DNA from: Sulfoacidibacillus ferrooxidans | Lineage (GTDB): Bacteria; Bacillota; Bacilli; Alicyclobacillales; SLC66 | NCBI RefSeq assembly: GCF_022606465.1 | Contig: NZ_JALBUF010000006.1 | Location: 62,001-126,000, forward strand | DNA length: 64,000 bases | Reading direction: 5' to 3' | Shown here: piece after piece, positions 35,184 to 43,966 of the stretch | Position numbering within the stretch: position 1 is the stretch's first letter | Layout: every line of letters starts with the position of its first letter | Program-made: the position numbers and the translations under genes | The notes under the pieces: generated by a model | The model's database searches: none | What the model was told of the DNA's origin: nothing | What the model saw: the letters and a program-made list of their open reading frames with translations, nothing else

Positions 35184-36236
35184 TTATAGTACAGTCAAGC
35201 CACCCACCCATTCTGATGCAAGCTGGCGAACTTGAGTTTCAGTGATGTGTTTACTTTGTACTAAATCACGCAAGCTCATTTCCATTGTTTGCATACCGTG
35301 CATTTTGCCAGTCTGCAACATGGTTTTTATCTGGTGAATTTTCTCTGAGCGAATTAAGTTTGCAATGGCTGGTGTATTCACTAAAATTTCTACAGCAGCC
35401 ACTCGTGAACTACCATCTGCTGTGGGAATTAACCGCTGTGACACGATTCCTTGCAACACGCTTGCTAACTGAATACGAATTTGCTGTTGTTGCTGAGGAG
35501 GAAATACATCTATCATTCGATCTATTGATTGTGGCGCATCGGATGTATGTAGAGTAGCAAATACTAAGTGCCCCGTCTCTGCTGCCGTAATTGCAGTGGC
35601 TATCGTTTCGAGATCGCGCATCTCTCCAACAAGCAAAACGTCTGGATCTTGCCGCAATGCAGCACGTAACCCTTTTGCAAAAGACATCGTATCAACGCCC
35701 ACTTCACGTTGATCAATTACTGAATGCCCATGGCGATGCAAATACTCAATTGGATCCTCAAGAGTAATAATATGTCGTTGTTGTGTTTGATTAATATAAT
35801 TAATAAGTGCAGCAAGCGTCGTCGTCTTGCCACTACCAGTCGGACCCGTAACAAGAACCAATCCCTGTTGACGATCAGCAAAAGTACGCACCATGCTTGG
35901 TAAGCCTAGTCGATCAAACGCTGGTATGATGGTTGGTACCATACGTACAGCGAGACTATAACAACCACGTTGCCGATAGGCATTCATACGAAACCGCGAC
36001 ACTCCAGGAAGACTATAGGAAAAATCAATTTCTCCATGCAATAAAAGTTGTGTCCACTGATCAGAAGATAATAGCTCACGTAGCATTGCTTCGGTATCTT
36101 GTGCTGAAAACGCCATTTCTTTACTAATACGCAAATCTCCCGTAATACGAAATACTGGAGGTGATCCGACTGTTACATGTAAATCGGATGCCTCATTTTT
36201 CACAGCGGCCTCTAATAATTCGATGATTCGGCTCAC
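35184..36236 (-). CDS. pilT: Type IV pilus retraction ATPase PilT
   Basis: 350-residue hexameric secretion ATPase. It has the PilT-type N-terminus LEAAVKNEASDLHVTVGSPP, Walker A GPTGSGKTTT (about 131-140), the Asp box ITLEDPIEYLH, Walker B DPDVLLVGEMRD, and the His box ATLHTSDAPQSIDR. It depolymerises the pilus and powers twitching or DNA uptake. Its presence separates this system from Bacillus com pseudopili, which normally lack PilT. It lies between pilB and pilC. Confidence 0.93.
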   Translation of the reverse strand: MSRIIELLEAAVKNEASDLHVTVGSPPVFRITGDLRISKEMAFSAQDTEAMLRELLSSDQWTQLLLHGEIDFSYSLPGVSRFRMNAYRQRGCYSLAVRMVPTIIPAFDRLGLPSMVRTFADRQQGLVLVTGPTGSGKTTTLAALINYINQTQQRHIITLEDPIEYLHRHGHSVIDQREVGVDTMSFAKGLRAALRQDPDVLLVGEMRDLETIATAITAAETGHLVFATLHTSDAPQSIDRMIDVFPPQQQQQIRIQLASVLQGIVSQRLIPTADGSSRVAAVEILVNTPAIANLIRSEKIHQIKTMLQTGKMHGMQTMEMSLRDLVQSKHITETQVRQLASEWVGGLTVL

Positions 36237-36281
36237 ATTTTATACCCCTTCGCAATTTTTGTGATACATTCTAATATGAAT

Positions 36282-37937
36282 CTATCGCAATGCGACACGT
36301 AATACCTCTGCAATAGTTGTAAGTCCACTTGCCGCTTTTCCTAATCCATCTTGCAGTAATGTCTGAAACCCTCGCTCTTTTACATGAATGCGCATGTTTT
36401 CTTCATCACCATGAACGATCAAACTTCTCAACATGTCGTCCACTTCAAGAACCTCATAAATGGCAATACGCCCATAATAACCTGTCCTACCACAAGCTGC
36501 ACACCCTTTTCCACAAACAAAATTTCCTGTTTCTATATTACATCGAGTTAAAACAGCCTGTTCAAACTCAGTAGGCAGACATTCTTCCTTACACTCAGAG
36601 CAAACACGACGCACCAAACGTTGTGCAATGATTCCAGTTAACGAGGATGCAACAAGAAACGGTTCAATCCCCATGTCAATGAATCGTGCAACAGTTGACA
36701 CCGCATCATTGGTGTGAAGCGTAGACAATACAAGATGGCCAGTTAGTGCCGCGCGAATGGAAATTTCAGCCGTCTCCGAATCGCGAATCTCACCTACCAT
36801 GACAACATCTGGGTCTTGCCTTAAAATAGCACGTAACCCACGAGCAAATGAAAGACCAGTCGCCGTATTGACAGCCACTTGATTAACCCCGTTAAGTTGA
36901 TATTCAATTGGATCTTCAATTGTAATGACATTAACTTCAGGTAATGCACGTTCCAACAAACCTGCATAAAGAGTGGACGTCTTGCCACTTCCAGTAGGCC
37001 CTGTAATCAGCACAAGTCCATTTGCCGAAGATAACATGCGACGATAAGCAGTTAGATACTGTTCGCTAAAACCAAGATCCTCAATTTTTTGCAACCCTGA
37101 TGATAAATCCAAAATGCGTAATACACATTTTTCACCATGTAGAGTAGGTAAAACTGATACACGTATGTCCACTTCACGAGAACCTAACTGAATCCGAAAT
37201 CGTCCATCTTGCGGTAAGCGATGTTCTGCAATATTCATGTTCGCCATCACTTTGATGCGCGAGGTAACTATTTGTTGCATTTGTTTCGGTAGCACTTGCT
37301 CCTGGCGAAGCGTACCGTCAATACGAAAACGAATAGAAAGCCCATCTTGCATCGGATCAAAATGAATATCACTCACGCGCATTTTTGTGGCTTGACTTAA
37401 TAATTGATTGACAAGCCGTACAACAGGAGAGTCCTCATCAACAAGTTCCGCATCAGTCGCAACATCGATTGTAGTAGTCAACTGTGCTTGTGCGAGTGAC
37501 CCTTTCATCCCATAGAGTCGTTCAATATATGAACGCAATTCATCTTTTGCGGCAATTGCCGGTTCAATTTGAAATCCAGTAGACATGCGCAAATCATCAA
37601 TTGCATAGTAATCAAGCGGATCTGCCATCGCCACAAGTAATTTATTACGTTCCTTGCGTAGTGGTAAAACTAGATATTTAATTGCTATCGACTCAGGAAT
37701 GAGTGTATATGAAGATGCATCTATTTTTTCACGAGCTAATATCACATGTGGAATGCCTAATTGAAACTCAAGAACCTCAATGAGCTGTTTTTCAGTTATG
37801 AATCCACATCCAATCAATACATCTCCCAAACGTTCCTTCGTCACTTTTTGTTGTTTTAACGCTTCTGCTAACTGTTCCTTGCTAATTAATCCAGATTCAA
37901 ATAACAGGTCACCTAATCGTTTACGCGCCAAGATCAT
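36282..37937 (-). CDS. pilB: Type IV pilus assembly ATPase PilB
   Basis: 551-residue GspE/PilB family ATPase that drives pilus extension. Residues 1 to about 140 form MshEN-type nucleotide or c-di-GMP-binding domains (RKRLGDLLFESGLISKEQL repeats the family motif). Then come Walker A GPTGSGKTST, the Asp box VITIEDPIEYQ, Walker B DPDVVMVGEIRD, and a zinc site of paired cysteines (C-x2-C in RRVCSECKEE and C-x2-C in KGCAACGRTG). It heads the platform-and-ATPase part of the operon after the minor pilins. Confidence 0.94.
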   Translation of the reverse strand: MILARKRLGDLLFESGLISKEQLAEALKQQKVTKERLGDVLIGCGFITEKQLIEVLEFQLGIPHVILAREKIDASSYTLIPESIAIKYLVLPLRKERNKLLVAMADPLDYYAIDDLRMSTGFQIEPAIAAKDELRSYIERLYGMKGSLAQAQLTTTIDVATDAELVDEDSPVVRLVNQLLSQATKMRVSDIHFDPMQDGLSIRFRIDGTLRQEQVLPKQMQQIVTSRIKVMANMNIAEHRLPQDGRFRIQLGSREVDIRVSVLPTLHGEKCVLRILDLSSGLQKIEDLGFSEQYLTAYRRMLSSANGLVLITGPTGSGKTSTLYAGLLERALPEVNVITIEDPIEYQLNGVNQVAVNTATGLSFARGLRAILRQDPDVVMVGEIRDSETAEISIRAALTGHLVLSTLHTNDAVSTVARFIDMGIEPFLVASSLTGIIAQRLVRRVCSECKEECLPTEFEQAVLTRCNIETGNFVCGKGCAACGRTGYYGRIAIYEVLEVDDMLRSLIVHGDEENMRIHVKERGFQTLLQDGLGKAASGLTTIAEVLRVALR

Positions 37938-38032
37938 TCGACTCCATTTCGTCCCATCTTGATATTTTCGTATTCGACATCATTCGGAAAAACCCCTTTA
38001 TAAGTACTAGATCAGCTTTCTACCCATTCATT

Positions 38033-38566
38033 TCACCTGTTTTGTAAAATAACTGGATTAGTTTCAATCATTTTAATGTGGATTTTTTTATCATTTATAT
38101 AAATATGTTCTGTAACCATGGTTTCTAAAGTGACTGAATAACCATGGTCCATACCTTCAGATGTTAGCAGTCCTTTGATATCCATGTTCTTCTCACCTAT
38201 AAAATTGACACGTATTCTGGTAAGAGTACAGTTCCATTTTCCCTGTATACGAGAGATTACCAATGGTGAAGACCGATCCTCCGCACTTGAATGTAAATAG
38301 ACAATCAAATTATTAAAAAGGTCAGCATACTCACCATGATTTAATTCATGAAAGATATATCGTAATTGATACTCACCATCCGCTATTCCAGCGCGTGCGT
38401 TATACAAAGCTTGTGTTTGGTCATGTGCAGAACGAAAAGAATTTTGCGAATCTAAGCTGATTATTAACACGGTGCTAATAAGAATGGATAAAATTGCAGA
38501 AAATAAAAGCACGCTAATTAATGCAGATCCCTCTTCTTTTCTTAAGAACATATCATTTTTAATCAT
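38033..38566 (-). CDS. Minor pilin-like protein (PilX/GspK-like position)
   Basis: 177 residues with a class III leader: KEEG followed by SALISVLLFSAILSILISTVL, a typical pilin transmembrane helix. The residue expected at mature position 5 is Ser, not the usual Glu; GspK/PilX-type tip pilins often lack that Glu. The rest is a globular domain without known motif. It lies between the PilW-like and pilB genes and should be processed by the PilD-like peptidase. The name rests on position and leader only. Confidence 0.75.
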   Translation of the reverse strand: MIKNDMFLRKEEGSALISVLLFSAILSILISTVLIISLDSQNSFRSAHDQTQALYNARAGIADGEYQLRYIFHELNHGEYADLFNNLIVYLHSSAEDRSSPLVISRIQGKWNCTLTRIRVNFIGEKNMDIKGLLTSEGMDHGYSVTLETMVTEHIYINDKKIHIKMIETNPVILQNR

Positions 38567-38591
38567 CAGGCACCATCCCCACCTCCCTAAA

Positions 38592-39416
38592 TCAAAACCA
38601 CGATGTTAATCCGCTCCATATGCTGGTAAATAAATTATTAGATAATATAAAAAATTTCCGAAATTGACTCCGTAATATATTCCCTTGTCCTTGTCCTTGT
38701 CCTTGTCCTTGTCCTTGTCCTTGTCCTTGTCCTTGTCCTTGTCCTTGTCCTTGTCCTTGTCCTTGTCCTTGTCCTTGTCCTTGTCCTTGTCCTTGTCCTT
38801 GTCCTTGTCCTTTATTACTTTGGCTGACATGAGAAACGGAGAATGTTTCACTAACACTCTGCAATTGGGATCCTTGTGCAATGGTCAATTCAAATTCCGT
38901 TGGCGATATGTAATGAAAAGAAACAGGAAAGTTACTAGTATATAAGTCAAATGTAACTTGTTTACCATCTGTTATATTGGATAGTAACACAAAATTATAA
39001 GTTCCATGATCATATTCACAACAAAGAGTATCAGCGTTTGACTGATTAAATGCTAACGGTATAAAAGGAGGATAAGACCAACTTGCATTTTGATTATCTA
39101 ATCCCTTATTCATTATAAAAAGCGCCGAAGTAGAGCTTTCAATCTGAACACTTTTTGTATCTTGCGAAAGTTGTTGCATCATCGTCGTTAACGTTGATTC
39201 ATCTTGATTGATACTGGATTGACCCGTAACTGTTGAAAACCATATAGCTACATCAGATGTTACATAGAATAAGGCGCTTAGCACAAGGACACTGATAGAA
39301 AGCGCTAGCAAAAGTTCAACTAACGTCATTCCCTTTTCTGATTTCACCATTTGTTTTCTAGATACCCTTATAAAAAATGCATACAATAGAGTCCTTTGTA
39401 TTTTAACGTTTTTCAT
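38592..39416 (-). CDS. Minor pilin (PilW/GspJ-like) with a (Gly-Gln)n tract
   Basis: 274 residues from ATG 39416 (AGGAGG 6 nt upstream; an overlapping GTG at 39419 is the alternative). The prepilin site is KSEKG-MTLVELLLALS with the key Glu5, and the helix continues to about residue 60. A globular domain follows. At the C-terminal third is a run of about 21 Gly-Gln units, encoded by 21.7 tandem copies of a 6-bp unit (38683-38812). A 29-residue tail (ILRSQFRKFFILSNN...) closes the protein. The repeat unit is a multiple of three, so copy changes alter linker length and not frame. Confidence 0.85.
   Translation of the reverse strand: MKNVKIQRTLLYAFFIRVSRKQMVKSEKGMTLVELLLALSISVLVLSALFYVTSDVAIWFSTVTGQSSINQDESTLTTMMQQLSQDTKSVQIESSTSALFIMNKGLDNQNASWSYPPFIPLAFNQSNADTLCCEYDHGTYNFVLLSNITDGKQVTFDLYTSNFPVSFHYISPTEFELTIAQGSQLQSVSETFSVSHVSQSNKGQGQGQGQGQGQGQGQGQGQGQGQGQGQGQGQGQGQGQGQGQGNILRSQFRKFFILSNNLFTSIWSGLTSWF
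38683..38812 (-). repeat. Hexanucleotide microsatellite, about 21.7 copies
   Basis: The plus strand shows CCTTGT repeated 21 full times plus CCTT without any interruption; the minus strand reads GGACAA, coding Gly-Gln. The perfect uniformity indicates recent expansion or ongoing slippage. Confidence 0.97.
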
Positions 39417-39501
39417 CACTCCCCTCCTTCTACACGCCCATTCCCTTGCAGTGTATTAACTTAGCCGTTCTTCCGATTCATCCATCGCAAAGACATTGGA
39501 G

Positions 39502-39918
39502 TTATTTTTGGATGTACTCATCAAGACTTACCTGATAATCTAATTTCCACGAAACGCATATTCTATAGGGTGCAAGCAGTGGATCATCCCATATTGGGGA
39601 TCCACTTTTAATGTTCCACGTGTAAGTTATCCCTCTAATACTTATTGTTCTGTCTGATAATGATTGCGACAAAACCCCAACCTTTCCATCACGCAACTCA
39701 ATTCCCACCTTGCGAGCAAGAGCTAATGCTTGTACACGCTGTGCATTATAGGAAACAGATTGTAATGATTGAATAGCAAAACCAAGAAACCCTATTGCAA
39801 GAATGCTAAGAATGGAAATTGCCACAAGGATTTCAACAAGTGTCAACCCCACATCACTGCACATATCATAAAGTCTATCTTCCCTTATTATACGACTTAG
39901 ATCTCTTACATTGTGCAT
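39502..39918 (-). CDS. Minor pilin (PilV/GspI-like)
   Basis: 138 residues. A long leader ends in SDVG, followed by LTLVEILVAISILSILAIGF, the pilin helix with Glu5. The size and the AQRVQALALARKVGIELRDG stretch after the helix fit GspI/PilV-type minor pilins that sit near the pilus tip. It lies between pilO and the PilW-like gene. A GGATGGTGAG stretch precedes the ATG. Confidence 0.8.
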   Translation of the reverse strand: MHNVRDLSRIIREDRLYDMCSDVGLTLVEILVAISILSILAIGFLGFAIQSLQSVSYNAQRVQALALARKVGIELRDGKVGVLSQSLSDRTISIRGITYTWNIKSGSPIWDDPLLAPYRICVSWKLDYQVSLDEYIQK

Positions 39919-39945
39919 CTACATCTCACCATCCCTGCAGTAAAA

Positions 39946-40581
39946 CTACTCGATCCCCGTACGATAATACACGTCACAATTGATCGTTGCTACAATAGAT
40001 TGTGAAGACTGCGTTATATTGGGTATATTAATTTCAGTTACAGATGTTGGGCGATTCTCATGCTCTAGATCCTTAATAAATTGCAGTAGATGATGGCGTG
40101 TCCCATTCACAGTCAACTGAAGCGGCAAACTTTGAATAGGCACATCATTTTGACCTGTATTCGCCGAGGAGGCAGAAAAAAAACGATCCAAGGCAGACTG
40201 CAAGGCACTTGGGACATTGCTTGTATAAGGGGACGAACTATCACTGCTAAAATCAAAAGCAGTAATTGTGATGCCCGTATTCTGAGCAATGTTGTTTATT
40301 GTAATCAAAACACCTGGGATATCAGAAAATGTTGGCAATGCATCAATCTTACGCTCGTCCTGATTAACTCCATGAAACTCCATTCGGTGTAACATGTCCG
40401 ACATCGTTTGCAGCTGATTATTGGCCTGAAAAAGTAAATTTTGTTTCTGCTGTAGTTCAATAGTTGCAGGTCCATTTAGTTCTGAAAATATAAAAACGAT
40501 CAAAAGAACAATAAGCCATGCTGTCAACTCTTTTTTATAGCTAAATAAAATTCCCCATATATACACAAAATTAAATTTCAC
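39946..40581 (-). CDS. pilO: Type IV pilus alignment protein PilO
   Basis: 211 residues: a short cytoplasmic start, one membrane helix (LTAWLIVLLIVFIFSEL), a coiled coil (QQKQNLLFQANNQLQTM), then a ferredoxin-like periplasm-facing domain, which in a monoderm would lie in the wall space. This is the PilO layout. GTG 40581 follows AGGAGG by about 7 nt. It pairs with PilN, encoded just upstream. Confidence 0.8.
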   Translation of the reverse strand: MKFNFVYIWGILFSYKKELTAWLIVLLIVFIFSELNGPATIELQQKQNLLFQANNQLQTMSDMLHRMEFHGVNQDERKIDALPTFSDIPGVLITINNIAQNTGITITAFDFSSDSSSPYTSNVPSALQSALDRFFSASSANTGQNDVPIQSLPLQLTVNGTRHHLLQFIKDLEHENRPTSVTEINIPNITQSSQSIVATINCDVYYRTGIE

Positions 40582-40592
40582 ATCCCCTCCTC

Positions 40593-41423
40593 CTAACCCT
40601 TTGCTACCATCATTTTTAACTGCTGTTCATCCACTTGCATAGATAGTGCTATTTGAATTGGTGGAATTGGGTTAGATCGAATCGTCACTTGCGTGTCGCT
40701 CCCTATTTGACTATTTTGCATAGATGATATAGTTAGAGAAGCCTGTCCAGGATGATTTAGTACAGAGTTCGAAGCGGCCCCAAAATTGGTTTCATTATTT
40801 TGCGATTGATATTCACTCAAAGGAGAAGATATATTAGCGTTCTTACCTGATGTTCCCGCAACAAGAGCATGTTGTATGGCTGTTTGAATAGATTGGCTGT
40901 TCAAGTTCCCCATATTAATAGTATGACCCTGTGCATGTGATGTCAGCTGGCTACTGATAGTATCCGTTACACTACTTACCTGCACCTGAACAAAAGCTGG
41001 ATCATCATATAGCGCAGTTAATAGCGTTGCTGCTTGCTGATAAGAATTGAGATAAACAGTCGTGGAAAGTGTATCATTTGAATAAGTAATGGCTCCAAGT
41101 ATTCCGGATTTCGGCAATTTCCCTTGTAACTCTTCTATTGCCTCTTCGGGTATAGGTAAAGAATCATCAAGTTTTGTAACCAACTGTATCAATGCATCAA
41201 AAGACTGCTTTTTTTGCTCTGTTGCCACATGTTGCTCGAGCGGATGTATCATGCTTTGTGTTGCCTCATACTCCTTTACAGTCACTGCTGTGGTAGATAT
41301 CGTTTGATCATAAGAAAGTCCAGATTCTAACGCCCATAACAACAAACAAGCCAATACACCCCAAAAAACAAACACGCGTCTTCGCACGGCAGGTGGCGAA
41401 GGGGGCAATAAATTAATGCGCAT
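40593..41423 (-). CDS. pilN: Type IV pilus alignment protein PilN
   Basis: 276 residues. The N-terminus MRINLLPPSPP is the diagnostic PilN sequence (INLLP) that binds a groove of PilM. One membrane helix (VFVFWGVLACLLLWALES) and a coiled coil follow, then a larger than usual C-terminal domain with an Asn/Ser/Gln-rich insertion. Its start overlaps the end of pilM, so the two are translationally coupled. Confidence 0.9.
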   Translation of the reverse strand: MRINLLPPSPPAVRRRVFVFWGVLACLLLWALESGLSYDQTISTTAVTVKEYEATQSMIHPLEQHVATEQKKQSFDALIQLVTKLDDSLPIPEEAIEELQGKLPKSGILGAITYSNDTLSTTVYLNSYQQAATLLTALYDDPAFVQVQVSSVTDTISSQLTSHAQGHTINMGNLNSQSIQTAIQHALVAGTSGKNANISSPLSEYQSQNNETNFGAASNSVLNHPGQASLTISSMQNSQIGSDTQVTIRSNPIPPIQIALSMQVDEQQLKMMVAKG

Positions 41424-42448
41424 TACAAAGCCTCCGATAAGGCAAGACCTATAGCTGTCGCACCACGATGTAATACCATATCTAGTTCATTGTCCTCTTG
41501 CCGCATACCATCTACTATACATGTATCGCCAATCACGAGCGGTGGTGTCACTGTGTGAACAGTCTGTTCTAGGCGGCTTTGTAATGCCAGTATAATTTCT
41601 TCTTTATATACCGTGTTACCAAAAACATAGAGGTTTTCAATACGAAAATCAGTGGCTAGCACATTATAATGAACAAAATTAAATGACCGTTCTACTTCAT
41701 GGCTAAGATCTGATGCATACCCCAACAGTTGCTGTTCTTCCCATGGAGTATCTAATTGTAGTCCGTAATCAGATGGCAACATCCTCACCTGTCGCAAAAA
41801 CACAAGGTCATTTTCATCAAAAACACCTAGTTCTACACCATACGTGCGCAACATAAAAATCGCATAAATCCCGGTTCGAACAGCGTCCATACTCAGCATG
41901 CGTTGTGCTGCGAGTAAAACCGGTTCCATTCGGATAGGTCGCAACCCGCATGAACGCACTATATCACTGATATGCATCACTTCATCTTTTGGTAAAGCCA
42001 TCACAATGACATCCTGCTCCCCATCATTTCGTATCATGACATGATCATGAGCAGAAAGAGCATAGTCATAGACAGGATCATCAAATGGAAGTTGCATCGA
42101 ATATTTTAGTTCCGTATGAATAGCCATCTTTAAAGATTGTTTAGGCATGGATGGTAGCGACAAATGGCGCAATAGTAAGTGATCGGAGGGAGCAGATAAT
42201 ACCACCTTTCTCCCACGCCATTTGTTATCTTTTACAATTTGCAAAAGCGACTTTCTTAGCATCTCTGCTTGTCCATCATCAAGCCAAAAACCCCCTTGTT
42301 GCAAATAACGACACACCACACGTTTGGCATGATAGTCTTGAAATGCCCCACTGGAACGTGACTTTAATTCTGATAGTACAAGGACATTACCATCGAAATC
42401 GAGCCCCAGTGCACCCGATTGCCAACTCTTCATGTGAAGAAATGACAT
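41423..42448 (-). CDS. pilM: Type IV pilus assembly protein PilM
   Basis: 341-residue actin-like ATPase of the PilM/FtsA superfamily, cytoplasmic. The N-terminus ALGLDFDGNVLVLSEL is the phosphate-1-like motif, followed by LSAPSDHLLLRHLSLPSMP, a typical PilM stretch. It links the cytoplasmic ATPases to PilN and PilO. The ATG has AAAGGATGG upstream. Confidence 0.9.
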   Translation of the reverse strand: MSFLHMKSWQSGALGLDFDGNVLVLSELKSRSSGAFQDYHAKRVVCRYLQQGGFWLDDGQAEMLRKSLLQIVKDNKWRGRKVVLSAPSDHLLLRHLSLPSMPKQSLKMAIHTELKYSMQLPFDDPVYDYALSAHDHVMIRNDGEQDVIVMALPKDEVMHISDIVRSCGLRPIRMEPVLLAAQRMLSMDAVRTGIYAIFMLRTYGVELGVFDENDLVFLRQVRMLPSDYGLQLDTPWEEQQLLGYASDLSHEVERSFNFVHYNVLATDFRIENLYVFGNTVYKEEIILALQSRLEQTVHTVTPPLVIGDTCIVDGMRQEDNELDMVLHRGATAIGLALSEAL

Positions 42449-42502
42449 GTTCGTACCATCCTTTCATTTCTATAATCCATATAAATCATTCACTAATAAC
42501 AT

Positions 42503-43240
42503 CTAATGTAGAATAATGAGTTTCATATACCAGGTGATGAACGGTGTACCATAGAGATGTACGACAATTGCCGATAACCCGATAAATGGTCCAAACGGAA
42601 TAACTGCTCTCTTTTGTAAGCGACCCATTATCATGAACAATACACCCATTAGCGCTCCTAGAAGTGAGGCGAGAACAAGGGTGAAGATAGTTTGCGAAAA
42701 ACCTACATAGAATCCAACAAATAAAAATAACTTCGCATCGCCAAATCCCATTCCGCCCTTACTAAAGATAATAATTGCATAAATTAGTAAAAAACCAATG
42801 AGGGCACCACTTATGTAAGAGAAAAAACCAAGTGGATGAATAAAGAAACGAGCGAGTAAAAGTGCGAGGGTACTTGGCATGACGATGATATTAGGCAAAC
42901 GATATGATTCATAGTCAATGATCGATAACACAATAAATACACTGCTTGCAAAAATTGATATAAAAAACTCCGGAACTAAGCCCATTTGCATCCAAGTAAT
43001 GCAAAATAATATACCTGTCATAACTTCTACGATAGGGTAGAAAATCGACACATGCGTACCACACCTGCGACATCTGCCTTTTTGCAAAAACCATGATAGT
43101 ACTGGGATGAGTTCAAAGGGAGTGAGTTTATGCCCACACGTCAAGCAATGTGAAGGGGGAGTGACTATCGACTCCCCTCTTGGCACACGTGTTCCAACGA
43201 CTCCAAAAAAAGATCCAAAGATCAAGCCGTATAAGCCCAT
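42503..43240 (-). CDS. pilD: Prepilin peptidase (PilD/ComC, family A24A)
   Basis: 245 residues from ATG 43240. It has the N-terminal GSF motif (FGSFFGVVGTRVPRGESI), a zinc-type four-Cys domain (CLTCGHKLTP and CRRCGTHVS), the first catalytic Asp in LSIIDYESYRLPN, and the second in GFGDAKLF. It cleaves the leaders of the four pilins here and N-methylates them. An alternative start is ATT 43264, which has AGGAG 11 nt upstream and would add MNIFIAGI, making the first helix full length; ATG 43240 has only AGGG 3 nt away. Confidence 0.9.
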   Translation of the reverse strand: MGLYGLIFGSFFGVVGTRVPRGESIVTPPSHCLTCGHKLTPFELIPVLSWFLQKGRCRRCGTHVSIFYPIVEVMTGILFCITWMQMGLVPEFFISIFASSVFIVLSIIDYESYRLPNIIVMPSTLALLLARFFIHPLGFFSYISGALIGFLLIYAIIIFSKGGMGFGDAKLFLFVGFYVGFSQTIFTLVLASLLGALMGVLFMIMGRLQKRAVIPFGPFIGLSAIVVHLYGTPFITWYMKLIILH

Positions 43241-43357
43241 AATCCCTGCAATGAAGATATTAATCTGTTATACAACTCCTAAACGGTCTAAAAACACCTG
43301 ACTCCAGCAACTTAGACGATGATACAATTAGATCAAGTCAATCCTCGATCATGAACT

Positions 43358-43966
43358 TTATTGTGCACTACCCTGCCAGTTAATTGGAGATATGTTTGTA
43401 GGCAAGTAATAATTACTAGTAGTAGGCGTTTGTCCTATTGACACTGTTCCTGTTCCTGTTCCTGTTGCTGTTCCACCTCTAGCCCAAATTACATTTGTAC
43501 TAGATGGTGATGATGATGGCGGAGTTGAATTAGCAGAAGGAGATCCCTCATCCGAATATAAAAGATAAGCCGATGCCCCTTCCCCTTGACTATTGGGCAC
43601 ATATTCATATGTAATAGGAATACCCCATCCATCATTCAAACTTTGTGCACTGATGACTGGTCCACCAATTCCCGAACTTGTTTGCGTTGATAATTCCGAT
43701 AATGATGTGGGATACGCGCCATTAGTTACGTCATAAGCTTGTAGAGCTTCTTGAATGGTACTCATGGTTGCTTCAGTGGCACCGATCTTCGCATTTGTCA
43801 TAGCGCCAGATACAGATGGTATCGCAATCGCGGCGATAATACCCAAAATTGCGACGACGACCAGTAATTCTATTAAGGTTAACCCTTCATCTTGCTTAAA
43901 GGATCGCACTGCGTTTAACTGCACCAAATAATCCTTCAGTCGTTTCCTTATCTTCTTAGACTGCAT
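43358..43966 (-). CDS. Major type IV pilin (GspG/PilA-like)
   Basis: 202 residues. A 28-residue basic leader ends in QDEG, then LTLIELLVVVAILGIIAAIAIP, the class III pilin helix with Glu5 and Pro22. The globular part has the ATMSTIQEALQAYDVTNGAYP segment of GspG/PilA-type pilins, then a Ser/Pro-rich loop and a Thr-Gly repeat (TGTGTGTV). It is the first gene of the operon and the only one of major-pilin form. The leader is unusually long. Confidence 0.88.
   Translation of the reverse strand: MQSKKIRKRLKDYLVQLNAVRSFKQDEGLTLIELLVVVAILGIIAAIAIPSVSGAMTNAKIGATEATMSTIQEALQAYDVTNGAYPTSLSELSTQTSSGIGGPVISAQSLNDGWGIPITYEYVPNSQGEGASAYLLYSDEGSPSANSTPPSSSPSSTNVIWARGGTATGTGTGTVSIGQTPTTSNYYLPTNISPINWQGSAQ
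43444..43473 (-). repeat. Short hexanucleotide repeat in the major pilin gene
   Basis: The plus strand reads five CTGTTC units, the fourth with one change (CTGTTG). It encodes alternating Gly and Thr near the C-terminus of the pilin. Confidence 0.9.

Noticed and set aside
38683-38812. Possible CRISPR-like or regulatory repeat array
   Set aside because: The repeats are 6 bp and contiguous with no spacers, and they lie in frame within a gene.
38606-38881. Open frame coding a long Lys-Asp repeat
   Set aside because: It is the +1 frame of the hexamer tract in the minor pilin gene; it has no ribosome site and no sequence outside the repeat that looks like protein.
38685-38945. Open frame coding a Ser-Leu repeat on the plus strand
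   Set aside because: It is the antisense reading of the same microsatellite and has no start signal.
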